A DNA stretch of 6,730 nucleotides from positions 1 to 6,730 of the forward strand of contig WTZT01000032.1 in the NCBI GenBank assembly GCA_009889685.1, in the 5' to 3' direction. Of this stretch, positions 1-6,034 are shown one piece after another. The notes beneath the pieces are model-generated. The model was not told the origin of the DNA, did not search any database, and saw nothing but the letters and a program-made list of their open reading frames with translations. Position 1 is the stretch's first letter; every line of letters begins with the position of its first letter. Origin of the DNA: Candidatus Hikarchaeia archaeon HikBin4 (GTDB lineage Archaea; Halobacteriota; Halobacteria; Halobacteriales; Hikarchaeaceae). The position numbers and the translations under genes were made by a program.

Positions 1-1
1 C

Positions 2-163
2 ATATTGCTTTCAAAATCTTCCACTCAGACCTATAGCGAATTAATGGGGGATATCTCTGAAGGAAGATTATCTCTAGATATCTACAACGAAACAAAACAT
101 ATCTATCCACTCCGCCGTGTCGAGATACAAAAAGCAACCTTAGAAAATCACCCAGCGGCGTAA
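2..163 (+). CDS. C-terminal end of an unrecognised protein (partial, 5' end outside window)
   Basis: Reading from base 2 gives 53 open codons ending in two stops in tandem (TAA TAA from 161). The peptide is soluble-looking, with no membrane segment and no cysteine. It contains the stretch YSELMGDISEGRLSLDIYNE followed by a basic LRRVEIQKA segment, and ends in HPAA. I do not recognise the family from this tail. It is probably real: codon use matches the neighbours, no competing frame is better, and it stops 8 nt short of the oppositely oriented halocyanin gene, a typical convergent arrangement. The tail alone does not support a function. Confidence 0.6.
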   Translation: MLLSKSSTQTYSELMGDISEGRLSLDIYNETKHIYPLRRVEIQKATLENHPAA

Positions 164-171
164 TAATTCCT

Positions 172-588
172 TTACTCTCTGACCTCTATCATTCCGATCA
201 TTCCCCCTATCTCATGAGGTACACAAAAATAGTGGTACGTTCCAGCAATTGAAAAAGTGTGCTCAAATATTTCTCCAGTTACCATTGCACCTTCTAGATT
301 TTTAACCCAAGCCTTTCTAGCTTCATTTTCTGTTTCAAATCCTCCTGATGCAAAATAATCTGCATTTTTTGGAATTCCATTTTCATAAGCAGTCACCGTA
401 TGCAATCTAGAATTGGTATTGACGAATTTAAGAGTCTGTCCTACCTTTGTTTCTACCCTATATGGTAAGAATCCACTCGCACTCATTCTTATGTCTGGGA
501 TCACTTCCGAACCGGGATCGATACATCCTTGAAGTGCAATTCCCCCCAATCCCATTACCAATCCCTTCCCAAATTCTCTCCTGTACAC
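172..588 (-). CDS. Halocyanin-like blue (type 1) copper lipoprotein
   Basis: This 138-residue cupredoxin probably shuttles electrons at the outer face of the membrane. The type 1 copper ligands are readable: His63 in the RLHTV segment, then Cys122, His125 and Met130 in the C-terminal CxxHxxxxM motif (CVPHEIGGM). The N-terminus has a twin-arginine pair (RREFGKG, residues 3-9), a glycine-rich hydrophobic stretch (10-20) and a lipobox-like LQGC with Cys22. That suggests Tat export and lipid anchoring, leaving a mature domain of about 116 residues. Gln at lipobox position -2 is unusual. The start is GTG at 588: the frame stays open upstream but shows no in-frame ATG, and this start puts the RR pair at the N-terminus. 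There is no Shine-Dalgarno sequence. The gene is divergent from pssA and convergent with the partial gene to its left. The redox partner cannot be told from the sequence. Confidence 0.9.
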   Translation of the reverse strand: MYRREFGKGLVMGLGGIALQGCIDPGSEVIPDIRMSASGFLPYRVETKVGQTLKFVNTNSRLHTVTAYENGIPKNADYFASGGFETENEARKAWVKNLEGAMVTGEIFEHTFSIAGTYHYFCVPHEIGGMIGMIEVRE

Positions 589-633
589 GCTTGAACTTAT
601 GAGTACAACGAAATAACATTTTTTCTTTAGTCC

Positions 634-643
634 AAATATAAAT
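634..643. promoter_or_regulatory. Candidate shared TATA-like element between divergent halocyanin and pssA genes
   Basis: The 93-bp spacer 589-681 contains AAATATAAAT, which reads ATTTATATTT on the other strand, so it resembles an archaeal TATA box in both directions. Its centre lies about 43 bp before the pssA ATG and about 50 bp before the halocyanin GTG. With a transcription start about 27 bp downstream, leaders would be about 16 and 23 nt. Neither gene has a Shine-Dalgarno match. The region is AT-rich, so chance occurrence is possible, and no clear BRE was seen. Confidence 0.35.
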
Positions 644-681
644 CGTAAGATGTATGCCCTCAGTAAATTAATTTCTGTGTT

Positions 682-1413
682 ATGTGGCCTAGGTTTTTAG
701 GACATGACATGGACGGAAAAAAGAAGTTTGGTCCTGCAGATATGGTTTCTCTTGTCAATGCCATCATTGGTCTTGCTGCCATTTCTTTCGCCCTTGTAGA
801 CCCACTTTTATCTTGCAGATTGATCCTTCTATCCGCTCTTGTAGACGGCGTTGATGGCATGATAGCTAGACAGTTCGGAGGATCTTCTATCGGACCTCAT
901 ATCGATTCCATCTCCGATATAGTCTCTTTTGGAGTTGCCCCTTCTTTAGTAATCTATAGTGTCGTTACGCAAACCAATCCTATTTCCTTTTCTGACCTAT
1001 CTTTGTTCTCCTATAACCACGTTTTAATCATCTTTTGCATCTTGGCATTTTTCAGCATGTCGGCGATTAGGCTCTCTCTCTATATGGCCTATGACATCGA
1101 ACACAACCACACAATAGGGGCCCAAACACCCGTAGCAGCCATCATAGTCTCTTCAGTTATTCTCGTACAAACTTTCAGTGCCATTTCTATTCTGCTGCTT
1201 ACACTCGTCCTCGCATACCTCATGGTCATCCCGATCAAATATCCCGATTTGCTTTTCCGCGACGCTATACTACTGAGCATAGTTCAATTACTTACTATTG
1301 CATTCCCTGATGCAATCGGACATGCGTTTCCATATGCCCTATTAATCCTTTCTCTTGCCTACCTCTTTTTATCCCCTTCACATTATTGGAATAATTTTTC
1401 AGAAAGAATATAG
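682..1413 (+). CDS. pssA: CDP-alcohol phosphatidyltransferase, archaetidylserine synthase type
   Basis: This 243-residue integral membrane enzyme would exchange CMP on a CDP-archaeol donor for serine, giving archaetidylserine. The family signature is present: Asp55-x2-Asp58-Gly59-x2-Ala62-Arg63, then Gly71, Asp75 and Asp79, followed by SFGVAP. The aspartates bind the metal and CDP. The Arg63-to-Gly71 gap is 7 residues rather than the canonical 8; I recall this from haloarchaeal members. Arg130 in a SAIRLSLY segment and a GAQTPVAA segment (146-153) match the PssA subgroup better than the phosphatidylglycerol or inositol ones. Hydrophobic spans lie near 21-40, 80-95, 112-134, 151-183 and 195-235. 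The ATG at 682 is chosen because the MWPRFLG beginning resembles related proteins; ATG 709 is an alternative. In haloarchaea PssA is linked to archaeosortase (ArtA)-dependent lipid anchoring of surface proteins. That role is inferred here. Confidence 0.88.
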   Translation: MWPRFLGHDMDGKKKFGPADMVSLVNAIIGLAAISFALVDPLLSCRLILLSALVDGVDGMIARQFGGSSIGPHIDSISDIVSFGVAPSLVIYSVVTQTNPISFSDLSLFSYNHVLIIFCILAFFSMSAIRLSLYMAYDIEHNHTIGAQTPVAAIIVSSVILVQTFSAISILLLTLVLAYLMVIPIKYPDLLFRDAILLSIVQLLTIAFPDAIGHAFPYALLILSLAYLFLSPSHYWNNFSERI

Positions 1414-1449
1414 AAACTCTCTTAGACCATTCATTCCCATCTCTATCAC

Positions 1450-2175
1450 ATGAGTAAAGAGGACTCTGTAGTAGAAACAAACGGAACCGAAGCCAAAAGT
1501 TCTAAGCTTTCTACCAGGGAGTTTCTTCAATCAAAAGGGTTTTACGATGTCCTCAAAGGGCGCCCAAAAGATTTCCCTCCTGAACTTTCCGCACTTAAGG
1601 AGCATGAACAACGTGGCAATGTTAATATGATTTTACTAGCTCTTGAAAAGTTAGGGATGGATTATATGCAGCAATACTGCTTCAGCGCCCTCAAACGTAT
1701 GGGGGATGCGTCTGCAATAGATCCTATGATCGATCGTGCTTCTCGGCGAGATAAATCTGCAATAGAAGTTCTAGGTAAGATAGGTTCTGAGAAAGCTGTG
1801 GACTCTATCCTATCTTATGTTGATAATGATTCAAACCCTCAATTACAACTCGTAACATTACGTGCTCTCGGTGAGATTGGGTCTCCTCTTGCAACCCAAT
1901 CAATTGCCAATAAACTAACTTCAGAAAATGAACAAATTCGAAGTATTGCCGCTCGATCACTTGGAATGATTGGTGACACACGTGCTATCGGTCCACTTTC
2001 ATTGGTAGTCTCAAATGACCCCTCCAGTTTCGCCCGCTATAGTGCCATATGGGCCCTCGTTCAAATACGCACTTCTCGGGCACTTGAGGCTGCAAAGTCT
2101 TACTCCAACGATCCAGACTATCTAGTCCAATCCGAAGCAATAAAAGCATCTGAACTTCTTGGCTCTTTTTCTTAG
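1450..2175 (+). CDS. HEAT-repeat (PBS-lyase-type) protein of unknown function
   Basis: This 241-residue soluble protein has no signal peptide or membrane segment. After a polar, probably disordered N-terminus (1-20), about five helical repeats run from residue 75 to the end. Recurring units of about 30 residues carry the pattern A-x-x-x-L-G-x-I-G-(D/S)-x-x-A: ALKRMGDASAIDP (80-92), VLGKIGSEKAVDS (107-119), ALGEIGSPLATQS (139-151), SLGMIGDTRAIGP (170-182) and a degenerate ALVQIRTSRALEA (202-214). Such solenoids are protein-binding scaffolds, and some family members act on phycobilins, which is not implied here. The gene starts 36 bp after pssA with no obvious promoter or Shine-Dalgarno sequence, so co-transcription with pssA is likely. 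Its stop is one base from the stop of the convergent small membrane gene. The binding partner is unknown. Confidence 0.85.
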   Translation: MSKEDSVVETNGTEAKSSKLSTREFLQSKGFYDVLKGRPKDFPPELSALKEHEQRGNVNMILLALEKLGMDYMQQYCFSALKRMGDASAIDPMIDRASRRDKSAIEVLGKIGSEKAVDSILSYVDNDSNPQLQLVTLRALGEIGSPLATQSIANKLTSENEQIRSIAARSLGMIGDTRAIGPLSLVVSNDPSSFARYSAIWALVQIRTSRALEAAKSYSNDPDYLVQSEAIKASELLGSFS

Positions 2176-2176
2176 C

Positions 2177-2416
2177 TCACATCAACATAGCAATAAATTC
2201 CAAAGAAAATGCTATTGCAATCATTAACGCCCCAACTCTTCCTGCCCACGTATATTGTTGAACTTCTAATGGTTTGATTTCAACATCGTACCGATTTAAC
2301 TTTGGTTTATATTTTACATAACTTGGCACTTGAAATAACTCTATAAAAACTAAAAGACCACCAAAAGCCCCTACTATGTACCCTATCAGTGCAATTACAA
2401 CATCGTATTCTACCAT
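2177..2416 (-). CDS. Small two-helix membrane protein, unknown function
   Basis: This 79-residue protein has two hydrophobic segments, about residues 5-28 (glycine-rich) and 58-79. A polar loop of about 30 residues (29-57) joins them and contains VPSYVKYKP and a WAGR motif just before helix 2. The hairpin topology and clean open frame support a real gene, but I cannot name the family. It lies 52 bp downstream of the recJ-like gene on the same strand, so it may be the last gene of that cluster. A T-rich element before it could instead give it its own promoter. There is no Shine-Dalgarno sequence before the ATG. The stop codon (2177-2179) is one base from the HEAT gene stop. A membrane-associated accessory role would be a guess. 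Confidence 0.75.
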   Translation of the reverse strand: MVEYDVVIALIGYIVGAFGGLLVFIELFQVPSYVKYKPKLNRYDVEIKPLEVQQYTWAGRVGALMIAIAFSLEFIAMLM

Positions 2417-2440
2417 CGTTATAGACTATATTTTCCATCG

Positions 2441-2448
2441 ATAAAAAA
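2441..2448 (-). promoter_or_regulatory. T-rich element between recJ-like gene and small membrane gene: leaderless promoter or U-tract terminator
   Basis: On the minus strand this reads TTTTTTAT, centred about 27-28 bp before the ATG at 2416, where a TATA box for a leaderless transcript would sit. It also lies about 20 bp after the recJ-like stop codon, where an archaeal poly-U termination signal would be expected. The sequence cannot separate these roles, and both may apply. A second AT-rich patch (AAATATAATA, roughly 2453-2462) lies slightly farther upstream. Confidence 0.3.
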
Positions 2449-2468
2449 CCCACTATTATATTTCATTT

Positions 2469-4331
2469 TCATTTAATTTTTTTCGGTGTCTCTGCGATTT
2501 TTATTTCTAATACTTCTCTTACCCTCGCGCCCTCTCCCGGTATGAATTTCATTGACCCAACCACTAGGTGTCCCCCTCCACTCACTCCTGCTTCTGGAAT
2601 CTCCACTTTAATCTCTTCTATCATTTGAGGTATGTTCAAATCCACACCATCACTCCGTATGATTGCAAAATCCGGTCCATACCCAATAGTAATCATGGGG
2701 GGTCCCTCTCTTTCAACAAAATAATCATGAATGGAACTTGTTATTTTCCCCGGGGCAGGATATGTATATCTGTATGCACCCCTCTCGATTTCCACCCGAT
2801 TAAATTGAACCCCTGTTTCTAGTTGATTAGAGTGTGTATGCCTAAGTGAACTTTCCATCTGACGTTTCACATTCTTCTTCGCCAATTGAGATAGAAATTC
2901 AGTCACCTCTTTAAATTGATTTCCATCCCTAACTCCTAGTATATCTTCAACCAATCCCTCCCCCTTGTTATACTTTAGAACATACATTGCATAGTCTAGA
3001 GATTCACATATTCTGTGCAGATCTGTCTGCTCAAATCCTAACTCTTGAGCCAATAACAGATAATCTACCATGGCACCCGCAGACGATCGATCTGCTACAC
3101 CCGAAATGGCAGGTAAATGTCCAAACTTAACCATGGCATCAGGATCGATCATTCTAGCAATCTCTACACAGATCATCCCCGTTGTTATTCGATAATCTTC
3201 CCCCACTAGATATGGGTTAATATGTTCTACCAAATATGGTCCAACTTCATCTTCACTTGGATAATGGTGATCCACAACCATGATGGGGAAGTCGTAACTA
3301 CTGAGATATTCATATGCAGGAATATCTTCTTTTGTACTTCCATTGTCAATTAATAATAGCAATGGCAACATCTGCCCATGACCATCTCGGGAAGACAAGG
3401 CGGAATTCAAATCATGTACTGCATCTTCCATATCATAATATGGTGCTCTACTTGCCAATCTTCTAACTAAATTGTGCTGAGATCTTTCATCACCATACAC
3501 ATGTCTCACGAGATTTTTTAGAGATTTTTCAATGGGCAAACCTGCACAAATGCCATCTACATCGGCGTGATGACGAATTACTATTGGACGCCCTGAAAAA
3601 ACAGCTCGAATAAGTATTTCTACACTAGATTCCACCCGATCTCTTAGTTTTAAAAGAGCAGGCCAATCTACTAAAAATTTCAACTCTCCTAAATTTATTT
3701 TTCCAGAGATATTCTCTTCATATTTTTCTTCAATCTTTCCTAGCATTCCACCTTCTATCATTTCCATATGGTCAATTTCCAATTGCCTTCCGTATTTTCC
3801 ATCTCTAACTATTCCTATCATCTGAACCCCTCCACCTACCTTTGTACTATTTGAAATTTTCCCATCTACTTGCCTTAGTTCAACACATCGGATAATGCCC
3901 GTCCCATCTGTAACATTATATGTAATGGGGCCCATGGTCTGTTTTATCTGAGAAATAATTCCTCTTATCCGAATAGTTTTTCCAATGTGCCTTTCCAGTT
4001 GTTCTATATCTATTATTTCATTTTCCCCAAGGATTTGAGTTCTATATTCGTATAGTTTGGCTGGGGAAAAACTCAAGTCCCCGTTTTCTCTAATTTCGCT
4101 TAATTGAACAATTAGCTCCTCATTCTCTCTATATTCCTTATCAAAAATAGATTCGTGAACCAATCCTGAAATAAGCCTCGATAGACGAACAAACATTCCA
4201 TACTTAACCAAACGATCAACTCTAGCATGATAATATCTCCCCACTTCTAGCTCGTCAAAACTACTATCTTGTCTAAGTTTATAAACAATTTCAGAACCCT
4301 CTTCTTTCTCCATATTAATCATTATGTCCAC
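2469..4331 (-). CDS. RecJ-like DHH-family phosphoesterase with S1 and OB-fold domains
   Basis: This 620-residue protein is probably a single-strand-specific 5' exonuclease or related nucleic-acid phosphodiesterase. Domain order: an S1 RNA-binding-like domain (about 28-90, with VGRYYHARVDRLVKYGMFV); an OB-fold (about 113-195, with GKTIRIRGIISQI and VTDGTGIIRC); a DHH catalytic domain (about 240-460); and a DHHA1-type C-terminal domain ending in VSGGGH (583-588). All metal-site motifs are intact: His255-Ala-Asp257-Val-Asp259-Gly, Asp329 in LLLIDNG, Asp354-His355-His356, and Asp414 in SGVADRS. The start is GTG at 4331, supported by a Shine-Dalgarno sequence 8 nt upstream; ATGs at 4322 and 4313 are poorer choices. 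An in-frame TAG at 4362-4364 excludes a much longer N-terminus, so there is no zinc finger before the S1 domain. It lies 76 bp downstream of the aminotransferase. The GINS-associated GAN nuclease is a shorter relative. DNA versus RNA substrate is unresolved. Confidence 0.9.
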   Translation of the reverse strand: MDIMINMEKEEGSEIVYKLRQDSSFDELEVGRYYHARVDRLVKYGMFVRLSRLISGLVHESIFDKEYRENEELIVQLSEIRENGDLSFSPAKLYEYRTQILGENEIIDIEQLERHIGKTIRIRGIISQIKQTMGPITYNVTDGTGIIRCVELRQVDGKISNSTKVGGGVQMIGIVRDGKYGRQLEIDHMEMIEGGMLGKIEEKYEENISGKINLGELKFLVDWPALLKLRDRVESSVEILIRAVFSGRPIVIRHHADVDGICAGLPIEKSLKNLVRHVYGDERSQHNLVRRLASRAPYYDMEDAVHDLNSALSSRDGHGQMLPLLLLIDNGSTKEDIPAYEYLSSYDFPIMVVDHHYPSEDEVGPYLVEHINPYLVGEDYRITTGMICVEIARMIDPDAMVKFGHLPAISGVADRSSAGAMVDYLLLAQELGFEQTDLHRICESLDYAMYVLKYNKGEGLVEDILGVRDGNQFKEVTEFLSQLAKKNVKRQMESSLRHTHSNQLETGVQFNRVEIERGAYRYTYPAPGKITSSIHDYFVEREGPPMITIGYGPDFAIIRSDGVDLNIPQMIEEIKVEIPEAGVSGGGHLVVGSMKFIPGEGARVREVLEIKIAETPKKIK

Positions 4332-4338
4332 TTTGCCA

Positions 4339-4346
4339 TCCTCCTT
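4339..4346 (-). promoter_or_regulatory. Strong Shine-Dalgarno sequence selecting the GTG start of the recJ-like gene
   Basis: On the minus strand this reads AAGGAGGA, complementary to the CCUCCU core expected at the 3' end of archaeal 16S rRNA. Eight bases separate the GGAGG core from the GTG at 4331, an ideal spacing. The ATG at 4322 would be 17 nt away, so the motif favours the GTG. It is the only strong Shine-Dalgarno sequence I see before any gene in the window. Confidence 0.75.
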
Positions 4347-4407
4347 GATAATAGTTGGTTTCTATACTTGCATGATTATTGTTTCTTTCACTTTAATTTC
4401 TTGTAAC

Positions 4408-5553
4408 TCAAATCAAACCCTTGGAACAAAGCCTTTCAATACCTTCTTCGATATTCTCTACCGAATTAGCATAGGAAATTCGTGCATATTTTGGGGCCCC
4501 AAATGCTTCTCCTGGAACCATTGCAACGTGAGCCTCTTCAATTGCTTTTTCGCACCATTCTATTCCATTATCCCCAGCCGGAATCATAACATAAAAAGCT
4601 CCTTCTGGAGTTAAAATATCCACCCCATTTTCCGACAAAAGTTGTAAAATCAAATTCCGTCGTTCTTTAAAAGAACTCACCATTTTTTCCACTGATTTAC
4701 CTGTATTTAATAAAGCTTCTATGCCTGCATGTTGGACCATATTCGTCGCACACGTAACTGTATGCGAATGGATTTTTGCAGCCTGTTCTATAAGATTTGC
4801 AGGTGCACCCATGTACCCCAAACGCCACCCAGTCATTGCATACGCCTTGGAAAAACCATTCACAGTCACCGTCCTATCTCCCATACCCTCTATCGACCCC
4901 ATGCTCGTATATTCTGAAATGTATGTGATCTCTTTGTAAATTTCATCCGAAATTACCATCACATCGTTGTCTACTACCAAATCTCTCACTCCTTCAAGTG
5001 CTTCTCGAGAATATACGGCACCAGTCGGATTTGACGGAGAGTTTATAACTATTAGTTTTGTCCTCGAAGAAATTGTTTCTTTTAGTTTACTCATGGCAGG
5101 AGCCAATTGAAACCCGTAAGGTTCCAGATCAACTCTAGTTATTTTACCCCCTGCCATTGAAATGATAGGTTCATACGATACCCATGCAGGGGTGAGCACT
5201 ATCGCTTCGTCTCCTTCTCCTATAATCGTCATTATCGCTTCGAATAATGCCTGTTTCGCACCGGGCGTGACAATTATTTCGTCCGATCCATACTCCAATC
5301 CACATTTACTACTAAAATATCTGGATATGGCATCTCTTAGTTCTAAAATACCTTTTGATGAAGTGTACCCATGATCTCCCGCATCCAACGATTTTTTTGC
5401 CACTTTGACTATATTTTCAGGTGTTTTAAAATCTGGTTCTCCTACACTTAGATCAATTATATCTATCCCTTTTTGCCTAAGCATCGATGCTTTGTTTCCA
5501 ACCGCAACAGTTGCGCTAGGTTGTATTCTTTCAACCCTTTGAGCAAATTTCAT
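4408..5553 (-). CDS. Class I PLP-dependent aminotransferase, aspartate aminotransferase-like
   Basis: This 381-residue cytosolic enzyme would transfer amino groups between amino acids and 2-oxo acids using pyridoxal phosphate. Key residues are in place: the SVGEPDF motif (36-42), Asn175 in SNPTG, Asp203 and Tyr206 in ISDEIYKE, Lys236 (Schiff base) in NGFSKAYAMTGWRLG, Arg244 for cofactor phosphate, and Arg358 in YARISYA for the substrate carboxylate. Length and motif order match the short (fold-type I, subgroup I-gamma) archaeal and thermophile aspartate aminotransferases. Members of this group also act on aromatic amino acids, alanine or N-succinyl-diaminopimelate, so the exact substrate is open. 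The ATG at 5553 overlaps the ribH stop as ATGA, indicating translational coupling, and there is no separate Shine-Dalgarno sequence. It likely belongs to one transcript with ribH and perhaps the recJ-like gene. Confidence 0.93.
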   Translation of the reverse strand: MKFAQRVERIQPSATVAVGNKASMLRQKGIDIIDLSVGEPDFKTPENIVKVAKKSLDAGDHGYTSSKGILELRDAISRYFSSKCGLEYGSDEIIVTPGAKQALFEAIMTIIGEGDEAIVLTPAWVSYEPIISMAGGKITRVDLEPYGFQLAPAMSKLKETISSRTKLIVINSPSNPTGAVYSREALEGVRDLVVDNDVMVISDEIYKEITYISEYTSMGSIEGMGDRTVTVNGFSKAYAMTGWRLGYMGAPANLIEQAAKIHSHTVTCATNMVQHAGIEALLNTGKSVEKMVSSFKERRNLILQLLSENGVDILTPEGAFYVMIPAGDNGIEWCEKAIEEAHVAMVPGEAFGAPKYARISYANSVENIEEGIERLCSKGLI

Positions 5554-5954
5554 GATATTCTTTCAACCATTTTTATTGCACTCTCCATGGCATTACCCCC
5601 GTTTTCAATTCTATCCATAGCCTGTTTTGGATCCATCCCCGGTCCCGTTATACCTAGTGTCACTGGTTTGTCTCTATCCAAACTAATTTTTATTAACCCC
5701 TGTGCTGTTGCATGGGCAATTACATGTTCGTGATCTGTCTCTCCTGATATTATTGCCCCAATAACTACCACTGCATCAACATCCCCTCTCCGTGCTAATT
5801 TATCCGCGGCAATCGGAGAGTCATATATTCCTGGGACATAAATAGTGTCTATCACTGTCGCACCACGATCTTTTGCAATTTGTTTTGCTGCATCTTCCAT
5901 ACGTTCTGTAATTGGTCTATTAAACTCTGCCACTACCATTCCTATTACTACCAT
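5550..5954 (-). CDS. ribH: 6,7-dimethyl-8-ribityllumazine synthase
   Basis: This 134-residue enzyme condenses 5-amino-6-ribitylaminouracil with 3,4-dihydroxy-2-butanone 4-phosphate, the penultimate step of riboflavin synthesis. Recognisable elements are Phe11-Asn12 near the N-terminus (AEFN), the VPGIYDSP loop (40-47), the GETDHEHV active-site segment with catalytic His75, and Arg115 in the KQAMDRIENGGNA segment, where the family keeps a phosphate-binding Arg and an RAGxKxGN-like motif. Ser70 replaces the Arg of the bacterial GAVIRGxTxH motif; I recall a similar change in haloarchaeal RibH. The family usually forms pentamers or 60-mers. The ATG at 5954 is the only good start and lacks a Shine-Dalgarno sequence, fitting a leaderless or short-leader first gene. 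It overlaps the aminotransferase start by 4 nt and is divergent from the Agl23-type gene. Confidence 0.93.
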   Translation of the reverse strand: MVVIGMVVAEFNRPITERMEDAAKQIAKDRGATVIDTIYVPGIYDSPIAADKLARRGDVDAVVVIGAIISGETDHEHVIAHATAQGLIKISLDRDKPVTLGITGPGMDPKQAMDRIENGGNAMESAIKMVERIS

Positions 5955-6034
5955 AATTTGTCCAATGCTTGATTGGCTAATAGACCTGACGATAGATGGA
6001 AAGATTGTAGTTTATAGACCTACTTTACCCCTCA
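5955..6034. promoter_or_regulatory. Divergent promoter region between ribH and the Agl23-type gene
   Basis: This 80-bp spacer must carry start signals for both directions. Towards the right, TTTATA at 6011-6016 is the best TATA-like match, but its centre is only about 21 bp before the ATG at 6035, slightly close for a leaderless start. Towards the left, a weaker TCTATTAG on the minus strand (about 5977-5984) sits near -27 relative to the ribH ATG, as expected for a leaderless message. No Shine-Dalgarno sequence precedes either start. No inverted repeat typical of an operator or flavin riboswitch was seen. Confidence 0.4.

Noticed and set aside
660..860. Minus-strand open frame overlapping the pssA start
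   Set aside because: It is antisense to the conserved CDP-alcohol transferase signature, and the peptide is low-quality with no domain.
2568..2822. Open + strand frame of about 84 codons inside the recJ-like gene
   Set aside because: It is antisense to the DHHA1 domain, including the GGGH motif, with no independent coding signal.
4324..4614. Open + strand frame of about 96 codons spanning the recJ-aminotransferase spacer
   Set aside because: It is mostly antisense to the aminotransferase C-terminus. The Cys/Phe/Ser-rich composition is typical of a shadow frame.
5955..6034. Possible flavin (FMN) riboswitch upstream of ribH
   Set aside because: The spacer is only 80 bp, has no visible multi-stem conserved core, and must also hold the divergent gene's promoter.
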